A stretch of 64,000 nucleotides of DNA from CAYWVO01 sp964461835 (GTDB taxonomy: Bacteria; Zixibacteria; MSB-5A5; WJJR01; JAJRUJ01), in assembly GCA_964461835.1 (NCBI GenBank), contig CAYWVO010000005.1:1-64000 (forward strand), given 5' to 3'. The notes beneath the pieces are model-generated. The model did not search any database. It saw only the letters and a list, made by a program, of their open reading frames with translations, and had not been told where the DNA came from. Shown in pieces: positions 9,528 to 17,995 of this stretch (positions are counted from its first letter, which is position 1; each line of letters starts with the position of its first letter). A program made the position numbers and the translations under genes.

Positions 9528-10508
9528 TTAGGCGATCCCTCTGGGTAACAAAACGCGTTTAATACTTCGCATTATATTGACGACATTTGGAGGAAGAAGT
9601 GAAGCCAGCAGATATACGATGGCCTTGGCAACTTTCTTTCGGGACTTGATGCTGTTTACAAAGTGTCGGCGACACTTGAAATGCTGGTTGCAACTGAAAT
9701 AATGATATCCCAGTTCATAATGCGCCATCGCGAGTTGATCCAACATATGCCGTCTCGATTGAGGTGGCAAATCGGTGTAGTATTCAACGTGTTTTTGCCA
9801 GAGCATGATCTTGGAGGTAAGACGACGCTCCGGATTGCCTGAGAGATTGCGGCCGTGAATACGGCAACTGGCAATGGGCGTATCAATATACCCAATGCTG
9901 TATCGTTTGGCCAATCTGAGGAATAAATCGTAATCAACTTGGGCATATAGCCGCTCGTCAAAAGGCCCAACTTCGTCAAGGCAATGGCGTCGGATAATCA
10001 AACTCGGCATAGTCATGAACCTTTCCCGGACTAAAAAATCGAAAACGTTTCCCTCGAGCCTTAGATATCTCTCCCCTATACGAGATTTTGGAATTTCATG
10101 AAAAACTGTTTTGGTGGCCATCCAGGAATTGTGAATGACTCCGTCGGCATCGAACAATGTAACATCCCCGAAGACAACCTCGATTGAGGGCTCGGTATCC
10201 AAGAAATCGACCTGTAGTTCCAGGTGTCGGCGAAGCCAGAGATCGTCATCGTCATGAAAAGCTACGTATTCGCCAGAGGCCATCTCGAGCCCGATATTGC
10301 GGGTAACCGAGGGGCCGCAATGATCTACCGTTACGAAAGTCACTTTATCACGATAGGACTGCAAGACATGTGCCGTATCATCTGTCGAACCATCATTGAC
10401 GACGATTATTTCATAATCGGTAAAGGATTGATCCAATATGCTGTCTAAACATTCTCGTAAGAATGCATCGCGATTATATGTGGCAATAATGATGCTTACT
10501 TTGGGCAT
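9528..10508 (-). CDS. Family 2 glycosyltransferase
   Basis: A soluble GT2 glycosyltransferase of 326 aa. The signature VSIIIATYNRD lies at residues 4-14, VNDGSTDDT at 37-45 and the acidic DxD region as DDDD at 86-89. The acceptor half carries DEVGPFDERLYAQVDYDLFL, typical of the EpsE/WcaA-like subgroup. The ATG at 10508 follows an AAGGAT sequence that can serve as the ribosome binding site. A 234-bp non-coding gap separates it from the polymerase gene downstream. This gene and the next one upstream have a lower GC content than the sulfur island, which suggests separate origin. Confidence 0.9.
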   Translation of the reverse strand: MPKVSIIIATYNRDAFLRECLDSILDQSFTDYEIIVVNDGSTDDTAHVLQSYRDKVTFVTVDHCGPSVTRNIGLEMASGEYVAFHDDDDLWLRRHLELQVDFLDTEPSIEVVFGDVTLFDADGVIHNSWMATKTVFHEIPKSRIGERYLRLEGNVFDFLVRERFMTMPSLIIRRHCLDEVGPFDERLYAQVDYDLFLRLAKRYSIGYIDTPIASCRIHGRNLSGNPERRLTSKIMLWQKHVEYYTDLPPQSRRHMLDQLAMAHYELGYHYFSCNQHFKCRRHFVNSIKSRKKVAKAIVYLLASLLPPNVVNIMRSIKRVLLPRGIA

Positions 10509-10554
10509 CCCCAGATCCTTTTTATGCGTCAGAATCGCGGATCCTCGCTGACGC

Positions 10555-12072
10555 CTATTCTCTGCCTAACGATTTTAGAACCGCAAACGCTGCTTTGCGG
10601 TGTTCTGACTCCAAAGTCAACCAGATCACTCCAGGAATGTAAAATAGGATCGCCAGAATGAGCCAAACACCGAATTGTACCAACGATTCAACGGCAATGT
10701 ATATTCTCACATACAGCATGAACGCGATAAATGGGATGCCGCTCAGTAACGGTGGAATAAACGATTCCTTGATGTATGTTAGCAGCGGGACTTGTAAGGT
10801 TCGGCAAATATAGACCGGGAGAATAAACGTTCCATACACGGTTAGCGGAATTGCCGTACCCAGTGCCACGCCATATATGCCATACGGTCCAGCCAATAAG
10901 ATGCTGAGGGCCAAGTTGGCCAGTGATTGGCTCAAGTTAATGAATGCCAAAGCCTTGATTTTGCCCATCCCCATAAAAATACTTCCGGAAACGAATTGGG
11001 TAAGAAATCCGAAATAGGCCACCGTTAAGATCGTCAATACTGTTGAGGATGCCGGACCGTATTCATTGCCCATCCAGAGGTTAATAAACTGTTCGCCCAA
11101 GAGCAAAAACGTTGCAGTAATGGGGAAGATCAATATCAGGAGGTATCTGGTGCCGATTATTAATAGCCGACGCAGTTTTTCGAATTCGTTGCGGGCGTCA
11201 AATCCGGACGCCATTGGGGTTAAGACGACGCTGTAGTTTGATACAAGTTGCTTAAGGTAAGCCACCAGATTGGCCCCAATTGCAAAAAATGTGATCGCCG
11301 AGGCCGAAATCATGGAACCAATCACGATGGAATCGGTCAAGAACGACATCTGTACCGAGATCGCAATGATAAACGTGTAAAAACTAAATCCCACTACCAT
11401 TCTTAAAGTTTCCCGACGGGCGAGTTTCGGATGGATGCGAAGTGGTTTAAAGATTTTCTTGCTCCACAGTACCTTCCCAATGAATTCCAGGATGCTGGTA
11501 CCGAGGGCAATGGCTCCGAGAACGATGATGCCGCCACCCATCTTAAGCAGTATGACAATAAGTGCCGTCCTGATGATAACCACGGTAATGTCGATGGCGT
11601 TGTTGAGATCAAATCGTTGCAGGCCGTTGAGAATGGCATTAAAAACACCGAAGGGGAAGCCCAGAGCAATATTCGAGCCCACGAGCAGGATGACAATCCT
11701 CATTTCGTGATGATATTCATCAGGCACGACGAACAGCCTATCAGCCACGGCGCCTACAATGACACTGAGCAGCAGCGTAATCGCGGCGGGAACCAGATAA
11801 GCTACCAGCACGGTATTTATAATTTCGTTGATTTTGTCGTCGTCACCAAGGGCATGGTATTTTGAGACAAATTTGACGATAGCGGGTCGTATCCCAAAAT
11901 CCAGGATTCCCATGTAACCAGTGAGCGAGCCAACCAGCACCCAGACACCATACCCAACATTACCGAGCGTGTGCACGACAAACGGCGATAGAAAGAAAGC
12001 GACGACCAGACCAACGAAATACCTGACGTAGTTCGATGCCATGTTCTTTATAGCAGTTTGCTTTAGGCCCAT
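10555..12072 (-). CDS. Polysaccharide flippase (Wzx-like, MATE/MOP superfamily)
   Basis: A 505-aa membrane protein with 12-14 hydrophobic segments and short loops, as in the polysaccharide transporter (PST) family. The N-terminus NMASNYVRYFVGLVVAFFLS followed by a GYGVWVLVGSLTGYMG stretch is typical of Wzx-like flippases, which move undecaprenyl-linked repeat units across the inner membrane. Full length for the family. It sits directly upstream of the GT2 gene. By eye, sample lines are about 43-45 % GC against about 60 % in qmoB. A second flippase lies near 52.5-54 kb, so the window holds two export routes. Confidence 0.87.
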   Translation of the reverse strand: MGLKQTAIKNMASNYVRYFVGLVVAFFLSPFVVHTLGNVGYGVWVLVGSLTGYMGILDFGIRPAIVKFVSKYHALGDDDKINEIINTVLVAYLVPAAITLLLSVIVGAVADRLFVVPDEYHHEMRIVILLVGSNIALGFPFGVFNAILNGLQRFDLNNAIDITVVIIRTALIVILLKMGGGIIVLGAIALGTSILEFIGKVLWSKKIFKPLRIHPKLARRETLRMVVGFSFYTFIIAISVQMSFLTDSIVIGSMISASAITFFAIGANLVAYLKQLVSNYSVVLTPMASGFDARNEFEKLRRLLIIGTRYLLILIFPITATFLLLGEQFINLWMGNEYGPASSTVLTILTVAYFGFLTQFVSGSIFMGMGKIKALAFINLSQSLANLALSILLAGPYGIYGVALGTAIPLTVYGTFILPVYICRTLQVPLLTYIKESFIPPLLSGIPFIAFMLYVRIYIAVESLVQFGVWLILAILFYIPGVIWLTLESEHRKAAFAVLKSLGRE

Positions 12073-12280
12073 TTTTCGCTATATCCTATGGGACTATTCC
12101 CGTCGCCCGCCCAATTGGTCGTCTGTTTCCCATAATTCACAGTGACCTCGGTCGTAGATAGGGAGTCCGGCCCTGCAATTCAACCTTTGATTCTTAGGAC
12201 CAGCCCCAGCATCCTTGTGTCACGACCATGGAAGTCTATGAATCGGTTGCCGGTTGAACAATCCCCCGATCTCCTTTCAC

Positions 12281-13312
12281 TCACGCACGAATTGTATATA
12301 CCACGTGGGCAAGCAGCGGCCTGCTGGTTGCACAGGGAAGGGTTATTCTTCGCAACAGCAATGGATTGGCGTTCATGGTGTTGCGTCCCGGCGCCGCAGT
12401 CACCGCATAGCTGAAACCGGCGTCGGCCAGAACCCCGGTAATTCGCTTATATGCCTCCACATCCATCCCGTAGGGGTAGGCAAATCCCGTAACCGGCTCC
12501 TCGATTTCCCGTTCGATATCCTCCCGTGACCCGATAATTTCATCCCGTGCTCGTCCGATTTCCGCCTGCGCCAGATTGCAGTGTGTTCTGGTGTGGGCGC
12601 CAAAACGAATCCCGGCGGACATCATCTCACGGACCTCATCCCAATTCATAAACCACTGGTCCATATCGACCGTAGCACTGCCCTGAACCAGTGACTGCAA
12701 AGATCCAACAGCGTCCTTCGCGCGGGTATCATCCATTTTTCTCAGGTGTCGACGTAAAGTGGAATGAAGCCGGATGCGCAAGGCAGTGGGATCACGCCCA
12801 GATTCATCGAGCTGCAATGAAGGGATGTTCATTGCCTTCGCTATTGCTGATACGGGCACTGTGGCAGGATCCCATTGCCTAAGATATTCCAGTAACTCCA
12901 ACCACCACGGCACCTGGGTACGATCAATGAACGCGGATGGGAGGTAAATCGTCGCCGGGACCGCAAAATGCTGCAAAATCGGCAATCCCAATTCGTACAC
13001 TGAACGGTACCCGTCATCAAAGGTAATGGCGACAGACGGCGCGCTCCAGCGACCCTGGGTTTCCAGTTCCTCCCTGGCGTCTTCAACACTGATCAGCCGG
13101 AAACGTTTTTTCAGAAACTTCAGATGAGCGGCAAATTGGCTCTGAGTGTGCACTCCTTGGTTCCACCACTCGGTCGGGGGTGTTTGGTCGGCGGTAAGTT
13201 GATGATACATGAGGATCAACAATGTGTTATCATGCGGCCGGTTCCAGTGCCCAACGAGACGATACCCGCCGCTATAGAACAGGCAGGATTTAACGAAGTT
13301 TTTGAAAGACAT
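12281..13312 (-). CDS. Polysaccharide deacetylase (NodB homology, CE4)
   Basis: A CE4-type deacetylase of about 343 aa. TFDDG (residues about 97-101) carries the catalytic base and metal-binding aspartate. HTRTH (about 240-244) gives the two metal-binding histidines, and FAYPYG follows. A 100-residue insert separates these motifs, as in a subgroup of large exopolysaccharide-locus deacetylases. It should remove N-acetyl groups from glycan or lipid-linked sugar. The ATG at 13312 is preferred; a TTG at 13348 would add 12 residues and neither has a strong ribosome binding site. It diverges from the membrane-protein gene at 13590. A paralogue lies at 16.9-18.0 kb. Confidence 0.87.
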   Translation of the reverse strand: MSFKNFVKSCLFYSGGYRLVGHWNRPHDNTLLILMYHQLTADQTPPTEWWNQGVHTQSQFAAHLKFLKKRFRLISVEDAREELETQGRWSAPSVAITFDDGYRSVYELGLPILQHFAVPATIYLPSAFIDRTQVPWWLELLEYLRQWDPATVPVSAIAKAMNIPSLQLDESGRDPTALRIRLHSTLRRHLRKMDDTRAKDAVGSLQSLVQGSATVDMDQWFMNWDEVREMMSAGIRFGAHTRTHCNLAQAEIGRARDEIIGSREDIEREIEEPVTGFAYPYGMDVEAYKRITGVLADAGFSYAVTAAPGRNTMNANPLLLRRITLPCATSRPLLAHVVYTIRA

Positions 13313-13589
13313 CGGAATGGCTGTTGATACGTTGTCGCGGCCAATCAATGACTACGAGACAATTTTTATTCTAACTCCACCGAATATACAAGAGGGCGTT
13401 CGTCACCTTCAATAAGATAATACCGAGCGGGTGGGGATATTTTGCAGCCGTTTCTGTAGGTACCATAGGTCGTTTCCCTGCAGTGCATTTGGAAAAATCA
13501 ACCTTGCGCCAGATTGGGCAACGACTAGATTGCAGGGAACGAGAATGCCTCCCGCTATGGGAATAGACGGTGGAGGATAGAAATCCGGC

Positions 13590-15083
13590 ATGCGGGTCAG
13601 CGGCTTCACCATTCTGATAATCCTCCTGATCGCGGTGCTCCTGCTGCCCATCTGGCTGATACCATTCCCACCGTTGACCGATTATCCCAGCCATTTGCTC
13701 AGTATCTTCATTTCTGCCGAGTACAATAATCCTGTTTATGATTTCGGAAAATATTTCGTCGTCCATTGGCGTCCGATCCCGAATCTCGGATCAGAAGTAT
13801 TAATCTATGGATTGGCCCAAGTGGTACCGATTACGGTGGCGGGGCGGATTTACCTGTCTTTGTTTAGTGTTTTGTATGTTTTGGGAGGGGTATACCTTGT
13901 CCGCTCATTCGATCGACGGAATACCGTTTTGGGCATCTTTTCAGTCCTCTTTGTCTTCAACTGGTATTTCAATCAGGGATATCTCAATTTCTGGGGCAGC
14001 ATTCCGCTTGCCTATTTCGCATTGGGGTACTGGCTCCGCCACCCCCACCTGGCCGGGTTTGGCAGACTGACGCTATTTTCCGTCCTGTGTCTGCTCGTGT
14101 ATTTCTTTCATTTTGTCTCGTGGGCTCTTCTCGGCTTAATTATCGGCATTTTCATACTCAGTGATCGCACTCAGTGGAGTACCCTCTGGCGGATAATTGT
14201 TGCGTTCGTTCCCTCACTCGCGCTCTTTGGATACTACTATTTTGGCCTGGCAGCCGGCGTTTCCACGGTCGGCAGCGCAATTTACGACCATCCAATCGGC
14301 AATATCACGTCCGCACTTATTCGCTCGTTCACCCATTTCACGCGGCCCGGCATTGCCGTGTATGTTGTCCCGCTGCTGGTAATCGCCGGGCTTTTTCTCT
14401 GGGGAAGTGTAGTCCGCCGCCAGTTTCAAACCAGCCAGCAGCGGCGTGCCGTGCTGGCGGTGGTGGTTCTGGTTCTCCTCTATTTCATGTTGCCGGTGCA
14501 AATGTCATCAGTCTGGCCGGTCAACCTGCGTGTGAATCAATTCGTGTTTCTTTTGGCCCTCTGCGCAGTGCCCGCTAAAATGGTGCAACCGTTCCGTCGA
14601 TCGTTGGCGGGTATTGCCGTGCTCTCATCACTTGTGGTCATCGGCTATGTATGGAACGGGTACCAATCCATGAGCGATAAAATCGAGACCTACGTCTCCG
14701 GCATTGACCATATCGAACCGCGCAGCACCATGCTTCCGTTAACCCTTGCTGTGAGCGGTGGGTGGGCAGTGGGCGGCCCGCTCAGCACGACGTGGGCTTA
14801 CTACCACATCGAGGAAGGCGGCGCCGGCCCGTACCTCTTCGATCTGGCCCACGGACAAATCGTCAACTACCGACGACCGAAACGGGAGATGTTCCCGGCG
14901 CCGAGCCTGTATCCGAATCGTCCGCTGGACTACAATCCCGAGCAGCACGCTCAGTATTATGATTATGTCCTGCTCTGGGATCCGAATGAAGAACTTATCG
15001 AGCGGGTGGAACAGGATTTCGGGCAAATTTTCCAGAATAGGGAGCTGTTGCTCTACGAGAAAAAATCACGAATCTCACCTTGA
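13590..15083 (+). CDS. Polytopic membrane protein, possible GT-C glycosyltransferase
   Basis: A 497-aa protein with about 11 hydrophobic segments and a hydrophilic C-terminal domain from about residue 385. The first extracytoplasmic loop contains FPPLTDYPSHL; an acidic/His loop after the first helix is a common layout in GT-C enzymes that use polyprenyl-phosphate sugars. I do not recognise a specific family. It is the only plus-strand gene in the first polysaccharide block. It lies between two minus-strand genes, divergent from the deacetylase and convergent with the next glycosyltransferase (31 bp apart), so it should have its own promoter in 13313-13589. Function as a glycosyltransferase is inference. 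Confidence 0.7.
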   Translation: MRVSGFTILIILLIAVLLLPIWLIPFPPLTDYPSHLLSIFISAEYNNPVYDFGKYFVVHWRPIPNLGSEVLIYGLAQVVPITVAGRIYLSLFSVLYVLGGVYLVRSFDRRNTVLGIFSVLFVFNWYFNQGYLNFWGSIPLAYFALGYWLRHPHLAGFGRLTLFSVLCLLVYFFHFVSWALLGLIIGIFILSDRTQWSTLWRIIVAFVPSLALFGYYYFGLAAGVSTVGSAIYDHPIGNITSALIRSFTHFTRPGIAVYVVPLLVIAGLFLWGSVVRRQFQTSQQRRAVLAVVVLVLLYFMLPVQMSSVWPVNLRVNQFVFLLALCAVPAKMVQPFRRSLAGIAVLSSLVVIGYVWNGYQSMSDKIETYVSGIDHIEPRSTMLPLTLAVSGGWAVGGPLSTTWAYYHIEEGGAGPYLFDLAHGQIVNYRRPKREMFPAPSLYPNRPLDYNPEQHAQYYDYVLLWDPNEELIERVEQDFGQIFQNRELLLYEKKSRISP

Positions 15084-15114
15084 ACGAAACAGGAATGCCC
15101 CGCAATCCGGTCAT

Positions 15115-16521
15115 TCACTGCCGGCGGGCGGTTTCCAGGACTTCGACGAACTTTTCGGTCAAGGCCCGGTATTCGAACTGACCAATGATTCGAGGATTGG
15201 GGTTTACGGATGGCTCCCCGCGCAATTTGTTGTTGTATAGACGCTTGATCGCGGCTTTGATTTCTTCGGTGTGGTTATAGTGGGCGATGACCCCGCAGCC
15301 GCCGGCGCGCATGGTATCGACAATTTCCCCCCGGTCCCCGAGGGTGAGGACCGGACGTTCCGTCCGCAGGTACTCGAAGACTTTACCCGGATACTGTTGG
15401 TTGAGGATTTTTTCCCCGCCGAGAAAGAGCAGCAGGACATCAGCACGTTGCATGGCCCGCAGTGCTTCCGGATGACTCCGAAATCCCAAAAAACGTACGA
15501 TGCCCCCCAACTGTAAGTCAACGCTCAACTGGCGGCATTTCGGCGTTGGAAAACCAATAAAATCCACCCTGATTTTCTCTCGCAACTCCGGGTGCTCCTC
15601 AAACAAGCCCGCCAAGGCATGGAAAAATCGGCCATATGACACGCCGTACACCGTACCCATGTGCAGCAAAACAAATCCATCATCAGCGGCGTCAGTGATA
15701 GACACATCCGCATCCAAATCACGGAAATCATCCTCGTCATAGCCATTGGGGATCGCCCAGACTTTGTCGTGTGCCTCCCCGCGGAAGTGTCTACGGATGT
15801 CTTCGGCATTACCTTCACTCATGGCGATGACCTGGTCGGCGTGCCGGAGAATAATTCGCATCAGCCACTCGTCAACGGCGGCACGGCGCTGATCGCGATA
15901 ATTGTGCCGATAGCCCACTACCCAGTTGTCGCGGAAATCTACGACCCAGGGGCGGCGACAGACCAATTTGAGGGTTAATCCGACCAGCTGCGCGGTGTGC
16001 GGTGCCGACGTGGTCAGGATGATATCAGGTTCTTCTCGGTTGACGATCTGAAGCGCGCGCATCAGTGCGAAAGGATACCAGGGGAATTTGCTGTCCGGAA
16101 TGTACGCCCAGTCTTCCACGAACTCACGTAATGGGCTAAAAATCAAACGCTTAAGCCAGCTCACCTGGTTGGCCGGGCAAGCTGAGGCCTTCGAGCGATC
16201 GGCAATGGTTTTTGCAGGAAACGCATCCTCAGCCGCGCGGGGGTTACCGAAAAGTAGTCGGTAGATGCCGGCTTCGAGAGCAAGCAAATCGGGCGACAAG
16301 GCGCGGTAAATCGCTGTATGCGACGGAATATCTGCCAGCAAGCTGTCATCATGGCTCACCACATAGGGGTTTTTCGCCGTCAACACGATCGGTCGCCACC
16401 CCCACCGGTCCAAGTGCTTAATGAATTTGGTTGGCCGATAGACACCGGATGATCTGGCCGGGGGAAAATCGTAGCTGATAATCAGGACCTTTTTTTTATT
16501 AGAGGATGTCGTGCGTCCCAT
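15115..16521 (-). CDS. GT4-like glycosyltransferase
   Basis: A 468-aa GT-B fold protein. The N-terminal KVLIISYDFPPARSSGVYR and the central VDFRDNW are typical of a large-insert group of GT4/GT1-like glycosyltransferases (WbuB-related). The donor half has VLLHMGTVYG, GFRSHPEALRAMQRADVLLLF and PGKVFEYLRTERPVL. The last stands where classical enzymes have the E-x7-E motif, with one Glu kept in KVFEYL. The product probably adds a sugar to the repeat unit. It is convergent with the membrane protein gene. Upstream is a 370-bp gap with an inverted repeat. Confidence 0.85.
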   Translation of the reverse strand: MGRTTSSNKKKVLIISYDFPPARSSGVYRPTKFIKHLDRWGWRPIVLTAKNPYVVSHDDSLLADIPSHTAIYRALSPDLLALEAGIYRLLFGNPRAAEDAFPAKTIADRSKASACPANQVSWLKRLIFSPLREFVEDWAYIPDSKFPWYPFALMRALQIVNREEPDIILTTSAPHTAQLVGLTLKLVCRRPWVVDFRDNWVVGYRHNYRDQRRAAVDEWLMRIILRHADQVIAMSEGNAEDIRRHFRGEAHDKVWAIPNGYDEDDFRDLDADVSITDAADDGFVLLHMGTVYGVSYGRFFHALAGLFEEHPELREKIRVDFIGFPTPKCRQLSVDLQLGGIVRFLGFRSHPEALRAMQRADVLLLFLGGEKILNQQYPGKVFEYLRTERPVLTLGDRGEIVDTMRAGGCGVIAHYNHTEEIKAAIKRLYNNKLRGEPSVNPNPRIIGQFEYRALTEKFVEVLETARRQ

Positions 16522-16891
16522 CAGTCGTGCCTGTATTCGCGCTCGGGTTACAGTTTGCCGTCAATAATATCGGTAGAATCGGCAGCAGTGAGAAGAGACA
16601 ATTAGGCCGCCCGGATGACAAATGTGCTTTGCGGAAGATTTCTGTTGTCGATTGAGATTGTCATTGCCGGGATTTGTTACGTATTATTAATTGAGTGGGG
16701 GGAATACCACGACGTTACGGCAAGCATTGGACCCCTTGGGCAGATCACGGATGAACCAAAAAGGGGGGTGCCGCCTTCCCAAACCTCAACGATTACTCCG
16801 TTTTGGTAACCGAATAACACCAGGCGGCACCTTTCCTCAATGATTCTCCTCTGACCATTTCGGTCGATTCATGACAGTGTTTCCAGGCCAA
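16522..16891. other. 370-bp intergenic region
   Basis: No convincing gene is seen. A 64-codon open frame at 16615-16809 has no family signature and no good ribosome binding site. The only structure noticed is a 10-bp inverted repeat at 16767-16776 and 16822-16831, listed separately. The promoter of the glycosyltransferase gene ending at 16521 should lie here. Confidence 0.5.
16767..16831. repeat. 10-bp inverted repeat in intergenic region
   Basis: GGTGCCGCCT at 16767-16776 is an exact reverse complement of AGGCGGCACC at 16822-16831, with a 45-base loop. It could be a stem following the deacetylase gene's 3' end or an operator. It lacks a T-run, so it is not a textbook terminator. Confidence 0.35.
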
Positions 16892-17971
16892 TCACTTGTT
16901 GTGTCCGCGAAATAGGCCGGATACGTAGCAGGCGAATATGGCTCTGGAATACGATCCCCCGATTCCTCTGCACGTGCCCTCATGCATCCCCAAGCGCGGC
17001 AAGGCATACAGATCAACCTGCGTCGATGAATCCTGCGTTTGACTGCCTACACATGCACACTGGTACCCTGCCTCCCTGACCCGTTCCTTAAGTTGTTCAT
17101 TGTAGTCATTGTTGGGATACGCAAAAGTGGAGATCGCCGCGCCGATCTTTTTTTCGATAACCTGTTTAGACCGACGCAGTTCCTCTTCCTGCTGTGCCGA
17201 AGTGATCCGGGTCAGGATAGCGTGTGAGCAGGTATGCGAGCCGAACGCAATCCCGTGCTCATGCATTTCTTTAATCTCCGCCCAGTTTAGCAGTAACTCC
17301 CTGCCGGTCAACATGTTTTCTGGTCCCGAACGCTGCTCACCCAGGGCCTGCACCACTTTCTGTATGGCCGTCGGGTCCAACTCTTTGAGCTGTTCGATAA
17401 ATTCGTCCGGGTGATGCGCAGCGGCGACAATGTCCTGGCGTTTCTCCGGCGTAAGTTCCGGACATGACTCCAGCGCTTCCGCTATAGTGGAGGATCTAAA
17501 TTGGTGGCTTCGAAGGAGCACATTGACAGTATGAAACCAGAACATCCTGTCGCTCTCAATATAATCGGTCGTCAGAAAAATTGTGGCCGGGGCCGAGAAC
17601 GAATGCAGGATCGGGAAGGCATACTGGTAATTGTCCTTCCACCCGTCGTCGAAGGTAATTACGACATACGAGCGGGAAGGTCGCTCGGCGTTCTTCAGAT
17701 GTTCAACTAGAGTTTCGAGGGAGACAACGGTATAATGTCGAATGCAGTGCTCAATCTGATGTTGAAAAGTGGAGGCAGTGGTCACCATAGCCGGTTGTGG
17801 CCGATCCTCACAATCGCCCATCGCCGGGAGGATGCGATGATATGTCAGTATCGTAAAATCAACTCGCTTCAGCACCCGCGTGCGAAACCACGAGTACAGC
17901 TTCACCACTCCCGTGTAATACAATGAGATACAGAGGAGATGTTTTATCAATGTGCGCAAGGCGGATCTCAT
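16892..17971 (-). CDS. Polysaccharide deacetylase (NodB homology, CE4)
   Basis: A 359-aa CE4 deacetylase with TFDDG at residues 106-110, HTCSH at 246-250 and a FAYP motif near 290. Like the protein at 12281-13312 it has a long insert between the first two motifs and a similar N-terminus (short hydrophobic/basic segment, then ILTYHRI). The two look like paralogues. It probably deacetylates a lipid-linked or exported glycan; the N-terminal hydrophobic stretch (residues 8-25) may tether it to the membrane. It lies 24 bp downstream of the ThDP enzyme gene and is probably transcribed with it and the ATP-grasp gene. Confidence 0.87.
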   Translation of the reverse strand: MRSALRTLIKHLLCISLYYTGVVKLYSWFRTRVLKRVDFTILTYHRILPAMGDCEDRPQPAMVTTASTFQHQIEHCIRHYTVVSLETLVEHLKNAERPSRSYVVITFDDGWKDNYQYAFPILHSFSAPATIFLTTDYIESDRMFWFHTVNVLLRSHQFRSSTIAEALESCPELTPEKRQDIVAAAHHPDEFIEQLKELDPTAIQKVVQALGEQRSGPENMLTGRELLLNWAEIKEMHEHGIAFGSHTCSHAILTRITSAQQEEELRRSKQVIEKKIGAAISTFAYPNNDYNEQLKERVREAGYQCACVGSQTQDSSTQVDLYALPRLGMHEGTCRGIGGSYSRAIFACYVSGLFRGHNK

Positions 17972-17995
17972 GAAACCTGCTGATTGCTTTTTCTT

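Noticed and set aside
16615..16809. 64-codon plus-strand open frame
   Set aside because: No ribosome binding site, no domain and unlike the neighbouring genes; the region is treated as intergenic.
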